NCBI GenBank assembly: GCA_035079385.1
Contig: JAVHKY010000013.1
Span: 10,538,001 to 10,602,000, forward strand
Direction: 5' to 3'
Length of the DNA: 64,000 bases
Origin: Aspidiotus rigidus
Taxonomy: Eukaryota > Arthropoda > Insecta > Hemiptera > Diaspididae
In this document: positions 38,222 to 49,880 of the stretch, one piece after another
Layout: each line of letters starts with the position of its first letter
Numbering within the stretch: the stretch's first letter is position 1
Made by a program: the position numbers and the translations under genes
Notes under the pieces: model-generated
Seen by the model: only the letters and a program-made list of their open reading frames with translations
Database searches by the model: none
What the model was told of the DNA's origin: nothing

Positions 38222-38763
38222 ATCGTTGTCTTCTAAGGTATGGTTGTAAGCTCAAGGTGAGAGATCGATTTTAACTCCGTGTTCAATGGGGCCAGGCAAA
38301 CTTGCTAAAATTCCTATGATACCGAAGAGCTCGTTACGTATTGTGCGCTCGCGGTGAGAGATCGACTTCAGCCCCGTGTACGGGACTCTAGTCGACTTCT
38401 TGCCGCGAGTCCACAAGAAATGACCAAGTTTTCGGTAAGATTTCCTCCATGGCGTGGATCGACGAAAATTTCCGCACGTTCAACCACTTCGATCTTGCTG
38501 TACTGAATCCCTCGCCGCGAGTCCCTTCCTTCGGTTCCATTTCCTCCACTCTGCTGCTTGAAGCAACTGGAATTTCAGCATGTTTCCCCGCTTTGACCAT
38601 TGCAAGGTTCTCGTAAATTTCTCACTATGAGCACACAACAAGTAACGAGCTTTTCGGTGTCACTCCCTATATCGCCTAGAACAGTTTACCTGGCCCCATT
38701 GAATACAGAGTCGTAATCGATCTCTCACCGTGAGCTTACAACCTCACCTCAGAAGACATCGAT
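38222..38763. mobile_element. Element with long terminal inverted repeats
   Basis: Arms of about 160 bp at 38,222-38,385 and 38,600-38,763 are inverted copies. They share GTCTTCTAAGG-like, GGTGAGAGATCGA, CAATGGGGCCAGG and GAGCTCGTTAC. The centre has a 70-codon minus-strand frame (38,388-38,600) of charged residues that I do not recognise. No target duplication was found. Confidence 0.6.
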
Positions 38764-38779
38764 TGGAGGAGAAGGATAC

Positions 38780-39200
38780 CAGAACTAATGTAGCATTAAC
38801 GATTCCATCCATTTCATACTTAAAACTGCCAATTATTGAAATTGGGTTCTGCATGCCTTCTGGCTCCCCTTCCCCTAAAGAATGGAGCGGAAAGGGGTGT
38901 ACACAATGGAAAAAACCGAGAGTATAAAACAGCAAAAATATGGTGCACGCAATTCAGCCTGTTTTAAGGCCAAAAATTGAATGGGACAGGGCCTGCCATG
39001 TTTACAGCCCCCTCATAAGCTTGGAGGGGGAGGAGACCATCATAAACGAGGAAACTCTACGGCACAATCCAGTACAAATGTAACACAAACGATTCCATCA
39101 ACGTTTCTCCCAAAAATCCACTTCCAAATTAGGTCTTGCATGTCTACAACACCCACCCCAAGAATCGAGACGGGGGGGGGGGTGGACACATAATTATACA
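38780..39200 (+). repeat. Two diverged tandem copies of a 260-bp unit
   Basis: ACGATTCCATC and GCATG...CCC sequence recur at about 38,799 and 39,090, each followed by a G-rich run. The reading frames over them are not conserved between copies. Confidence 0.45.
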
Positions 39201-39874
39201 CAATCGACGAAATTTTGACCAAGAGTAACTTCTGGGTCGATTTGATTCATCGGGAAAGGTGAATTGGACTTCGAAAAATTTTAATACAATTCAAATTTCA
39301 ATATCGAAACCAAGTTCGTCTGAGAAAATATAACCTCTTTTAACGTTGTTGGGAAAGCCGTCCCATATCTCCGATAGATCTAAGATCAGTTTTTTCTTCT
39401 TTGTTCTCCCGTTTTTATGACCAAGTAGGCTAAGTAAAAATTCAAAATTTTCGCAAACTAGCTTTATAAGAGCCGATTTCCTTATTTCACAAAAATAATC
39501 GAAGACCAATTTTGTATAATGTCAGAATCGTTCAGTTGGTCGTATCTGTCCCAAGTTTCCAACTTGAGAATGATTGGAATTGAAATTGATATTTTGGTGA
39601 GAGAGAGATAAAACCATCGAGAAATGAAAAAATTATTGATTGTTAAATTCATTTTTCACTTTTCAATTTGTAGAATAGAAATGAAGACTACTTTTCTAAA
39701 CTTTACGAGTAGATAGAGCTACACTAGCAATTTCCTCCTTAATGCTGCTCTCAAATCAACTTCAATAATTTATCTTCTTTCAGCAATGAAAACACGTTTC
39801 CTATACAAATATTCGTAGAAAACAAGATTTTATAGTGAAATTCTTCATTGATAAAAAATGTATTATATTCTTAC

Positions 39875-40071
39875 CTCATCGGGGGAGGATTCGTTGTTCG
39901 ATTTACCCATAACGAAGATGTCGAACGGAATAGCCGCCACCAAATCTATGACGAACCAGCCGCGGAGATAATGGTAGGCGATTTTACCCGGATGCGAAAC
40001 TACCTCGTCATTTCGATTTACGTAAGTGGTACGGAAATTTATCACTATGTCCACGACGAAAGTAACGTCGA
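39875..40071 (-). CDS. sei: ERG channel exon: S2 and S3
   Basis: 197 nt, residues 87-152. Spliced to the S1 exon it reads [18 protein letters not shown], the S2 helix of ERG channels, then [12 protein letters not shown] and the S3 segment [14 protein letters not shown]. The acidic residues of S2 and S3 that pair with S4 arginines are present. It ends in a short polar loop, [10 protein letters not shown], between S3 and S4. The acceptor is TTGCAG just above 40,071 and the donor GTAAG begins at 39,874. It is flanked by a 13.2-kb intron downstream and a 5.8-kb intron upstream. Confidence 0.95.
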
Positions 40072-42088
40072 CTGCAACAAACATATTCGAGAAAAAATCT
40101 TGTAATCAATTAGTGCATCAACAAGCATTACGAGTACTTAGAACTTCCAACAGAATACGTGCAAAATACAAATGTATCAAAATAAACACTTTACGCGCAT
40201 CGTATACAACGTTAAGCTTCGAGAACAAGGGGATCGCCTCACCCACCCTGTTCGAAGGTTTCATTGAGCGTATAGTAATTTTCAAAAGAAAATATTTACC
40301 GCGCTTTCTAACTACCGTATTGCTTTCAGCTTGTTTAATACAAACTCTAATTTCACTTTCTCGTCGATGGCGCGGCGATCGAATTAATCTTCCGCGTTGA
40401 GGATGGGTCGGAGGTGAAAGGAGTCCTCCAGTGTTGTTAACAATTTTTCGAAGAATAGAAAGGAAAAATTACGAAGTTTCTCGCACCGCTCCCGTAGACA
40501 GGGGAGAACGAAAGATTTTTCTACTTTTGAATACCAGTCGTTGAACTTGACGCGTTTTCTTTGTTTGAATTTACTTTCTTCTCAATATATAAATTAATTA
40601 CCAAAAGAGCCCATATCTATCAAACTCATACACAGCACCAGCGTGATACACTTCCACACGTTCTCCACAAAACTTGATTAAACATTTTTTACATTATTTT
40701 GGCATATTTTGCTCTCTTTATCGTCAGAAAATTACATGTTACCCTTCCTCTAGGTAAATTTGACGGGAGTTTTAGAATTCGTCCAATAGAAAATGTAATA
40801 TTCCCTAGATAGAGGGATTGATAACCTGGAACAGGCTACAAAAAACTTTTGAGTTTTCCTAGCCTTTCAAGAGTAACTCTTTCAGCACCTAATCAGTCGG
40901 TCTGCAACGTGCTTTTGGAGGGTGCTTCGAACGTGCTCACATTTCCTGTTGCTTACAATTATCTAAATTTTTTAAATAGTATAACTCAAGATAATAGGTT
41001 CAAATACGCACCTCTCAACTGCTCATTGGCTTATCACATTGAATTACTCTTTTCTTACTTTTCAACAGAGTATCATTCTCCTGGGGGGGGGGGGGGTGAT
41101 TAACGTCCGTCTACCCTGTAAAGAGGTGTGCTTTCTGGTTTCAAGAAGGTGAAGGATATTGAATTGATGTCCTCGGGGAAATGTAAGGAAAGGATGACCT
41201 ACTTTTGGAACTTGAAAAAAATTGAGGCTTTCTTGACGATGTTGAACGAGGAACGCAGGGAACCTGTTGTATGAGTCGAATTTGTTTTAGTAATCGCGTT
41301 CAATCAAGGTTTATAGACCTATTGGGGAAAACAGTATCAAAAAAACGCACTATCAATTCGATTTCTAGGGTAGTGTGGAACTGAATTGAGAAAACAACAA
41401 TTTCCCAAAATCTCCTTTCATTATACATTATGAGAAGAATTCAAAATTTTCCAAGTTCCTTCCCTAATATTCATGACTTGGAGAACAGAATTGTTTGGAG
41501 GCCTTGCTATTATATAGGCCTACATATAATTATACCGCAAAGGACGACGGTCGGTCAATTTTTCAAAAAAAAAAATTATAGAACACGTTCTCTATCAAAA
41601 TTTTGACCTCCGAGATAAAGAAAGAAAGAAAGAAACTAAATAAATAAAGAAAGAGATAAAAAAGTAAATAAATAAATGAATAAATGAAGTACATAAATAA
41701 ATGAATAAGTAAATAAAAAATATAAGCAATAAATAAATAAGTAAGTGTGGGGCGATCTGAGAAACCGTACATCTAAATTCGCTCCGAATTTTTTTCAGTC
41801 ACAAACTTTCAGAAACTTTTTGCTAATTTTCTCAGCTAAATTCACTTTTTAAATGTTGTGACTTCGAAAGATCATAAAACCGGGAATTTTCAACCGCGAT
41901 GTGGACAAGTTTTTCTTTTTTGGATTTAGAAAACTCCTCTATTTGGAGAAAAAAAAAAATTGAACGAATTTAGGTACGGTTTCTTAGATTGCCTCACAAA
42001 TAAATAAAATAAATAAAAAAATAAAATGAATAATACAGAAGTAAATTAATAAAATAATTAAATAAATAAATAAAATAAATAAATAAGC

Positions 42089-42257
42089 ACAATAATGAGC
42101 TTGAAAGCACTGTCGTCTTAAAAAATTTTTTTTTGGAGATTGTAGTATTTATCGATCCTGAAGAAGAACGTGTGTACGTTCGAAACGTCGATCGTCGTAT
42201 AAGTAATAAAAAAAAAAAATTTTTTAAGACGACAGTGCTTTCAAGCTCATTATTGTG
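42089..42257. mobile_element. Hairpin element enclosing a hammerhead-like core
   Basis: Arms of 47 bp (42,089-42,135 and 42,211-42,257) are inverted copies, including GAGCTTGAAAGCACTGTCGT. Between them lies CCTGAAGAAGAACGTGTGTA followed by CGTTCGAAACGTCGATCG. CTGAAGA, an AACGT/ACGTT stem and GAAA have the order of a hammerhead core. A conserved CTGANGA...GAAA core is known from the ends of Penelope-like elements. Whether stem I forms is unclear. Confidence 0.6.
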
Positions 42258-42324
42258 TTTATGATATATTCGTCTGGACAAGTCCTTTTATTATTTTATT
42301 AAATAAATAAGTAAATAAATCTAA

Positions 42325-42440
42325 GTCCATAAGATATAGCTCAAGAAAAGAAGTCAAATTTTTGTGGAGTGTAAGAGGGGACCTTGAAAAAATTTGATCT
42401 TCGTGCTACATAAGCTCGGTAGAGAGAGAGAGGAAGGCTT
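42325..42440 (+). repeat. Composite-repeat scrap
   Basis: GATATAGCTCAAGAAAAG and GGGGACCTTGAAAAAATTTG match the family words seen elsewhere. Confidence 0.5.
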
Positions 42441-42584
42441 GAAAAATTCCGACCACTAAGCGGTAACATACCAGTTTGATTTTTGCGCTGAATGTAAGAG
42501 GAAAATTTTCTGGCAAAAACAAATAAATAAGGATCGTGTTTCACGAATGAGATAGACTCCTCGTGAGTACGTGGGCAGTTCATG

Positions 42585-42971
42585 ACCAGGGGGAGCAGGA
42601 TACACTCACGTAACGATATACAGAATTCATTCACAGTAACACAAATAAAACACAAACAAAATAAACACCAGATGATGTCCGACGCGGTCGAACGAAACCG
42701 GTCGTGTTTTGATCATCTCGCTTTAACACACATTAAAATCCTTTTTAAAAAATTTTTAGATACCTACTTTTCGTGCTATCAAAATTTTACATTTTTCCTT
42801 TTATTATTTTTACTAATTATTATTTATTACCGTATATTTTCGTTCATTTTAATTTTCCGTTGACCTCAAAATTTTAACTCTGTTCCTTTCTTTATTTTGT
42901 TTGTGTTTTATTTGTGTTACTGTGAATAAATTCTGTATATCGTTACGTGAGTGTATCCTGCTCCCCCTGGT
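42585..42971. mobile_element. MITE-like element with 85-bp terminal inverted repeats
   Basis: 387 bp from ACCAGGGGGAGCAGGATACA to the inverted form at 42,971. The arms also share TCACGTAACGATATACAGAA. Outside, ATCGTGTTTCACG occurs on both sides (42,533-42,545 and 42,974-42,986) but not directly against the ends. There is no coding frame. Confidence 0.75.
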
Positions 42972-43474
42972 CATCGTGTTTCACGTCTACTAGTAAATGA
43001 CCTCATTCATATTTTAAGGCCATGCCTGCTTTGTGATAACATCATGGCCTAGGGGGTCACAGAGGCGTTCACCCCGTTTGTGGCTTAATATAGACGTGGT
43101 GAACTGTAATTTAGGCTATCTAGCTTACTTGACTCGTTAGCCCCCACATGGATATGAATAATAAACTACACGAGGCCTATCATTAGCCTTTATGAAACCA
43201 GGCCTTACATACAGCAGTATAAAAGCCTATACTAAACCACTTTTAGATCACTAGGATAAGGGAGGTGGATTGAACTCGCAAATTCCAGAACCAGACTCGC
43301 GGTCACGGTTGATGACGTAATAGTTGGAGGGAGCCTCGGAGTCACGGCTGATGCTACCAATTAGGGCTTAGACCAAGTATAAAGGTAGTACAACAGGGGC
43401 TTAAACCTAGTATAAGAAGGAGGCACTCGCAAACGGAAAGGGGGTAATGTCTTCTGTACCCACGCGCATGATAT

Positions 43475-44462
43475 ACAAAACTTGCGAGTTCTTTAACGGA
43501 GTTAAGCGAGGGGAGGCAGGGAACCTGTTTTAGGAGGCACGTGGGACTTCAAAAAGTTTGATAGACTACTTGTATTCCGGGTATTCGTACATTTTGGATC
43601 TTATGTCATTTGAATCGTTGCATATCTGACTCATTGAAGGGGCTAAGTCGATTAGTTTATGAAGTATTGCATATCTAGTTACTCGAAGGGGTTATCTTTC
43701 AGGCTATATACTGACTACCGAGCTATACATGGGGGATTTAGAAAATTTTGGAGCTCCAAGCTTTGGCGGCCGGCCGGACGGCGGACGTTTTTTTAGACAA
43801 ACCCCCCAATAAAACAGGATCCATGTTAAAATTTTCGGAACGTGGCAAAAGAGAGGAGAGATCAGAGCAAAGATATGAAACATGTCGATTGGGTATTGTG
43901 GTTTCAACAGGAACCTGTTTTCTCCGGGGTTTTTCGGAAAAAAGCGTCTGCCATCCGGCCGGCCGTCCGGCCGCCAAAGTTCAGGGTTCGAAAAGTTTCT
44001 ACGATCAAATATATCTTGGAGATCAACATTTTTTCAAGGCCCCTTCCCATCATATAAAGTTTGAGAGCCAGGGCCTGTGACGTTACAGTTTGATGACGTC
44101 ATAGATAAGTTTTTCGGGGTTTTTCGGAAAGAGTGTCCGCCATTCGGCCGGCCACCAAAGCTCGTAGCTCGAAAAGTTCCCACCAAGGACCCTTCCTATC
44201 ATATAAAGCTTGAGAGCCACGGCCTGGGACGTTACAGTTTGATGACGTCATAGGTCAGTCTTGTGACGGCACAATCTGATGACGTCATAGATCAGTTTTT
44301 TCTTCAAGTTCCCTTCCTATTATATATAGCTCCAAATTCCGAACCTGTGAGTCACAATTTAATGACGTTATAATCTACATTTTTCAGATCCCACGTGCTC
44401 CATAAAACAGGTTCCCTGTCACCCCTCGTTCAACTCCGTTAAAGAACCCGTGAGTTTTTTCT
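43475..44462. mobile_element. Composite-repeat family, most complete copy with inverted ends
   Basis: About 990 bp with inverted terminal repeats of some 85 bp (43,475-43,565 and 44,370-44,462), sharing TTCTTTAACGGAGTT, GGGAACCTGTTTTA and GCACGTGGGA. Inside are GCGGCCGGCCGGACGGCGGA, its inverted copies, TATCATATAAAG words and several GACGTCATAGA sites. The plus-strand frames (43,748-44,080 and others) are not conserved across copies. It may be the founding unit of the family or a non-autonomous transposon. Confidence 0.7.
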
Positions 44463-45853
44463 AGTTTCCAAGTCCTTTACCTATCATATAGACGAAATTT
44501 GTTTGGGGGAGGGAGCTATTCCGGAAAATCCCGCAAGAATCCTCCGACCTACCTTTGGATTATAAAAGTCTGAAGTTTTACAAATGCTCTTCTAAAATAT
44601 ACAGCTCAAAGGTTTCAATTTCATAGTAGATCAAGAGCATAGTTCGCAGAACACACTTTGGACGAACGACGGACATTTTTCAAAGAGCAGCCCCGTCATC
44701 AATTCCCTTTTGAAATTTTCCTGTATGTCTAGAGTGAATCGAGCTTCAATCCAACGACATTCAGTGAAGTCGGACTGGGCGTAATTCTGGCTGAACGATT
44801 TTCTGATGAGGCTGTTGCACTCGTACAAATATTCGAGTTCCAGCCATACGACTTTTTGGTAGTGAATGAGTCAGGTTCCAGCTTAATGACATCCCAAGAC
44901 TATACAAGCGGGACATTACGAAACTTATGACGAGTACGTATTCAGACGAGTATTTTAGGGAGGGGGGAAGAGGAGATTACTACTTTTGTTGCTTTTTAAA
45001 GCTCAAACTTCTCCATTGTGTTCAGTTTTTCTACCAATTTTTCTTTTTCTTGGAGGGAGGAGAGAATTGCAGAAAAAATGAGACTGTACGACCTTTTCTT
45101 GCATTAGAATCTTGAATTTTCCTCTGAGCTTCTTGAGTTAGGGGAGAGGAATTTTTTCTATCTCCCCCCGCCCCAAGGATAGCCGTACACTGACAAAATG
45201 TTGAAGGTAAATTCGTTTTTTGGCAGCATAGGTGGGAAAGAAAAAAAAAAGAAGTGAATACTATGTATTGCCTTTACATTCTCCTAACACTCGTTATCGT
45301 TTTATTGCGATGAATTTCATTCACATTATACTCAAAATGTAGGAAATATCGATCTTCTTGACGTAATTTTTGTCTCAGGTTCGAAAAATTATCATTCAGT
45401 TTTGAAGTACTCAAACGTAAGAAAAATCAGTCCTTTATACATGATAAATAAATACTGCACGCGTGTCCCAATTTTTCGTTTGACCAAAAACTACCGATAA
45501 GGTTCAACATTATTCTTTTAGCATAACGACTTATTTATTAATATACATGGCTGAAAGAAGTTTCTCACTTATCATCAAAAATACATCAGAGCTAACGACT
45601 GTATTGGCGCCTTTTTCCTGTTTCCATAGCACAGAAAATTCCAAAAACTTTTCAACTTCGTGAAAAAAAAACTTATTTTGCATTCATAAATTTCTAGAAA
45701 AACAGGTGCCTCTTTCGTAAGTTGCAGAGGCAAGCTAACAGGTTTCTGGTTGAACGATTCCAAGTTACGAATCCTTGAGAACTTTTGCATGCATCATTAC
45801 ACAAATGTAACGCGATAGAATTATAGATAGGAATTAATACGAGTATAACTCAC

Positions 45854-46112
45854 CTAAAAAATCGATAATCCACATAGGATCTTTGCTGTACTGCTTCAGA
45901 GCCTTCCTGTTGCTGAAGTCTCTCATATAATTCGGCTCGTGTAATAGGAAGGATGCTACGTAAGGTGTGAAGATCGCCGTGTACATCACCAACAACAAAA
46001 TTATCCAATCCCATACCGCCTTGAATGGGCTGTAGTGTAAGATTGTCCATTTGTGTATTCGAGGAGATTGTAAAGCGTACTCTGGTAGAATATCGGCACC
46101 AAGAGATAAAAC
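45854..46112 (-). CDS. sei: ERG channel exon: pre-S1 and S1
   Basis: 259 nt, residues 1-86 of the joined partial protein. It opens with [12 protein letters not shown], the conserved ERG stretch just before S1, then [19 protein letters not shown] and the hydrophobic S1 helix (about residues 35-53). A short S1-S2 linker rich in K, R and D follows. The acceptor is a CAG at 46,113-46,115 and the donor GTGAGT begins at 45,853. The exon starts in phase 0 and ends after one base of a codon, which fits the next exon. The preceding exon, expected to end with the conserved Thr-Gln, was not found in the 18 kb to the right. Confidence 0.95.
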
Positions 46113-47200
46113 CTGGAAGATGACAAAGATGACAAAGAACGTCCTTTTTAATAAACAGATCAAAATTATTTTACTTCTAAGATGGTTAAAGTGTAATTTT
46201 AAACTTCGAAGGAACAAATGTCTCAATTTTTTGGAGCAATTTGATACGTATTTTGACGTAGCACTAAAGAAACGTACGATTGTTCAACCATAGAGAAGGG
46301 CAAGTAGAAGACAGTCGAGACAGGAAAAAATTACATAATTTTCGTCATCCTTCCAGTTTGTTTTTTTTTTCCTTCTTGCGTCTCTCGATTCTTTTCTCCG
46401 CCCTGCATGCTGACGCGATATACAATCATTATCCACGCAGCCAAACTTTTGTATCAAACTGCGCTCGAGTATTTTAGAGATGAGTCATCTTAATAAGATA
46501 CGGTAAACTTTGCTAGAACAAGACGGTTTTTTTCTCTTGTTATACACCGTATAATATAGTTGAAAAAAAAAAATTCCAGACGCACACGATGTGTAGAACA
46601 GATAATCAAACACGCTGGCATTTTGCCCAATTTATGGTCTGTCGTTCGTGAAATTTCGTCAGGCTGTTTGACCCATCATTTCGATAATCGGCGTAGCAAT
46701 ACTACGTCATATTATAACAAATTCGAATTTAACGTGTACCTCGTAGAAATGTTGCATAGTTTTGGTGCGGATAAGACCGTGCGAAATTTCAACGTAGATT
46801 CCGAAAATAAATATCGGAATCCGAAAAGCATGCATGGCTCCCAAATATACGTTCGCAGATCGAAATCTCACTCGAAAGAAACAAAAACCAAAATAATTAA
46901 GAACTAGAATGTATTTAAGGAGAGCCAGGATAGTGATTATATCCGCGAAAAATCTACAGAAAAATTGAGGGTCCTTCACTAATTCCTTGAGTTTTCGGCG
47001 TAACAAGAGAAGTTCAAGGAGTCCAAACAAAATATTGAAGCGTGAAGTCATCAGAGTGAGAAATGATCGGGGCATGACCTCATCAGCGGATCCTGATTCT
47101 TATAACTGCGGATGCTCAAAATTCTCTCAAGTTGTCTTTCTGATCCATATAAGTCAAAGGAAAACTTTTTCAAAGTCGACCTCAAACCTCTCATATATGT
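46113..47200 (-). other. Upstream intron, no exon recognised
   Basis: A 122-codon minus-strand frame (46,707-47,075) and a 115-codon plus-strand frame (46,560-46,907) overlap here; neither resembles a channel or other known protein. The next upstream channel exon was looked for and not found. Confidence 0.5.
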
Positions 47201-48500
47201 AGCTCAACGGTTTAGATGTTTATAAGTTACCCTGTTGCTCCACCTAATACATCTTGATGCAGTCAAAATTTTCACATGTCCCTCCACTCTCCTCCACAGC
47301 TCGGAAGTAAGAATACGTCAAACTTCTCCCTCAACGTCCCATCATATACATACCAACTTGGTTGAAGTTTTCCCAGCTCTCCTCCTGATATCTGTCTCTC
47401 AAAACCACAAACTAATTCAGAATCAAGGCCCCTCGCGGCTACAAATTCCCGCAAGAATGGCAGGTGACGGACGTTTCTTCTCGAAAGACGCTTACGAGAT
47501 AGATATTTTGAAAAAACCTATTGACGAGGGGAACGGGAGAGGAAGAAACAGGGATCTGCGCAACCGGAACTTTCAAACCTCTAATAACGTCATGGGATAG
47601 GCGTGACGTTGATCTATTCTGCCAAAATAATAATCCAGTAACTACTTCTCCAAATTTTCTGTCAACCTGAAACCTACTTCTCTGTTAGGTAGATTTCAAA
47701 TTGAATTGCGGTTCTCTGGTTGAGTTGGGCTTGGCTAGTAAATCCTGCAACTGAGCCGGTACGTTTATTGCGAAAAATTCACTCAGTCCTTTTAGCTTAA
47801 AAATTAAAATGGTAAAAATTCATATTCATTGCAATTTTTCATAAAAATCGATATTTTCTGAGACATATCATCAAGATCTTGACCCTCAAGTTGAGCAGTG
47901 TTGCCATGAAGTCGGGCGTGAATCAAGGAAAAATTGAATTGGAAAAAGCCATCCGTAGAAGCGCCACCCCCTGTTCAGTAATTCAGTAGGTAGTTTCTCA
48001 TTTTTCTGCTTCAGTTTCTGCAAATTGTGAGTGCACTACTTTTATAGTTGTGAAATGTAAAAGTGAACAAGAAGAAAATAGGATGCCGTTCTAAGTTTCG
48101 CAACGGCGAGCGGGGAAATTGCAAAATCCTTGTACCATTGCGGAATGCCTAGCCCTTTTAATGAGCCTGATATGCAACACCATAAGACTCAAAATGGCCT
48201 TTTAAGGTACTCAATAAAACAGGTTCGCTGCGTCCCTCGTCCCTCCTATTATATTAGCCTCGAGAGTAGAAATCATCAACCTCGTGATATCATCAACCTT
48301 GGACCGGTCGCACCCACGCTTGTGGAAGAAAACTTCTTGGAAGTACCTCCAACAAAAGGGATAGCGAGTTTTTCAAAGTCCCTCTTCAATCATATATAGC
48401 TCAAGAGTCAAAAATCTTCCGAGCCCCCCCCCCCCCCTCAATATGACGTCATCAACCTCGGTCCGGTTGCGCTTGCGGACGAAAATTCCCTGAAAGTACC
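47200..48500. repeat. Composite-repeat scraps around unique DNA
   Basis: Family words ATATGTAGCTCAACGG, CAGCTCGGAAGTAAG and AAACAGGTTCGCTGCG occur at 47,190-47,320 and 48,210-48,480, with a poly-C run at 48,424. The 121-codon frame at 47,235-47,600 is made of these words. Confidence 0.55.
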
Positions 48501-48520
48501 CCTCACAAAAGGGATGGCGG

Positions 48521-49880
48521 TGCTGAACCACATAGTCCATAAGCAATGCTTAACCACATATCCCACCAGCAATGCTAAACCACATATTCTGTAAGCAATA
48601 CTGAACCACATATTCCATAAGCAATGTTGAACCACATATTCCACAAGCAATGCTGAACCACATATTCCATCAACAATGTTGAACCAATAAAAACAAAAAA
48701 ACATGAAAGACAAATACTCCAACGTGGCGGTTTGCATGTTTTACTCCACGTTGGAGTATTTGCCTTTCACGTTTTATTATGGATAGCCGTAACTTGAAGG
48801 AACGGATTCGTTTAATGTTGAACCATATATTTCACGAGCAATGTTGAACCACATATTCTGTAAGCAATGCTGAACCACATATTTTGCAAGCATTGTTGAA
48901 CCACATATTCCATTAGCATTGCTGAACCACATATTCCATCAACAATGCTGAACCACATATTTCATAAGCAATGTTGAACCACATATTCTGTAAGAAATGC
49001 TGAACCACATATTCCATAAGCATTGCTGAATCACATATTCCATCAACCATGCTGAACCACATATTCCATAAGCAATGCTGAACCACATATTCCATCAACA
49101 ATGCTGAACCACATATTTCATAAGCAAGGTTCAACCACATATTCTGTAAGAAATGCTAAGCCACATACTCCATCAACAATGCTGAACCACATATTCGATC
49201 AACAATGCTGAACCACATATTCCATAAGCATTGCTGAACCACATATTCTGTAAGCAATGCTGAACCGCATATTTGGTAAGCAATACTGGACCACATATTC
49301 AGTAAGCAATGCTGAACCACATATTCCATAAGCATTGCTGAACCACATATTCCGTACACATTGCTGAACCACATATTCTGTAAGCAATGCTGGACCACAT
49401 ATTTTGTAAGCAACGCTGAACCACATATTCTGTAAGCAATGCTGAACCACATATTCTGTAAGCATTGCTGAACCACATATTCTGTAAGCAATGCTGGACC
49501 ACATATTCCAGAAGTAATGCTAAACCACATATTCCATCAACAATGCTGAACCACATATTCCATAAGTAATGTTGAACCACATATTCTGTAAGCAATGCTG
49601 AACCATATATTCCGTACACATTGCTGAACCACATATTCTGTAAGCAATGCTGGACCACATATTTTGTAAGCAACGCTGAACCACATATTCTGTAAGCAAT
49701 GCTGAACCACATATTCTGTAAGCAATGCTGGACCACATATTCCATAACCATTTCTGAACCACATACTCCATGAACCACATATTCCATAAGCATTGCTGAA
49801 CCACATATTCCATAAGCATTGCTGAACCACATATTCCATAAGCATTGCTGAACCACATATTCCATAAGCAATGCTGAATC
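48521..49880. repeat. 26-bp minisatellite, about 47 copies
   Basis: The unit is close to GAACCACATATTCCATAAGC followed by AATGCT, 26 bp. Common variants are TTCTGTAAG, TTCCATCAAC and TTTTGTAAG. It is interrupted at about 48,683-48,812 by an unrelated hairpin insert. Because the unit lacks stops in the reverse strand and 26 is not a multiple of 3, every minus-strand frame reads the same 26-residue peptide repeat; the open frames here (up to 190 codons, 49,299-49,871) are therefore not evidence of a gene. Confidence 0.97.
48699..48774. repeat. Hairpin inserted in the minisatellite
   Basis: Arms 48,699-48,727 and 48,746-48,774 are inverted copies with few mismatches, sharing AAATACTCCAACGTGG. 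The loop is 18 bp. Confidence 0.8.

Larger units (their letters stand above)
40072..45853 (-). other. 5.8-kb S1-S2 intron with embedded repeats
   Basis: 40,072-41,060 is unique-looking. A poly-G run is at 41,083-41,096, a composite-repeat scrap (AACGAGGAACGCAGGGAACC) at 41,242, and ATAA-type microsatellites at 41,640-41,740 and 42,000-42,090. From 42.1 kb on are the separate elements listed below. 44,470-45,850 shows no feature. Confidence 0.6.

Noticed and set aside
43748..44080. 110-codon plus-strand open frame
   Set aside because: It reads through composite-repeat words, including GGCCGGCCGG, and is not conserved between family copies.
49299..49871. 190-codon minus-strand open frame
   Set aside because: It is created by the 26-bp minisatellite, and overlapping frames read the same peptide.
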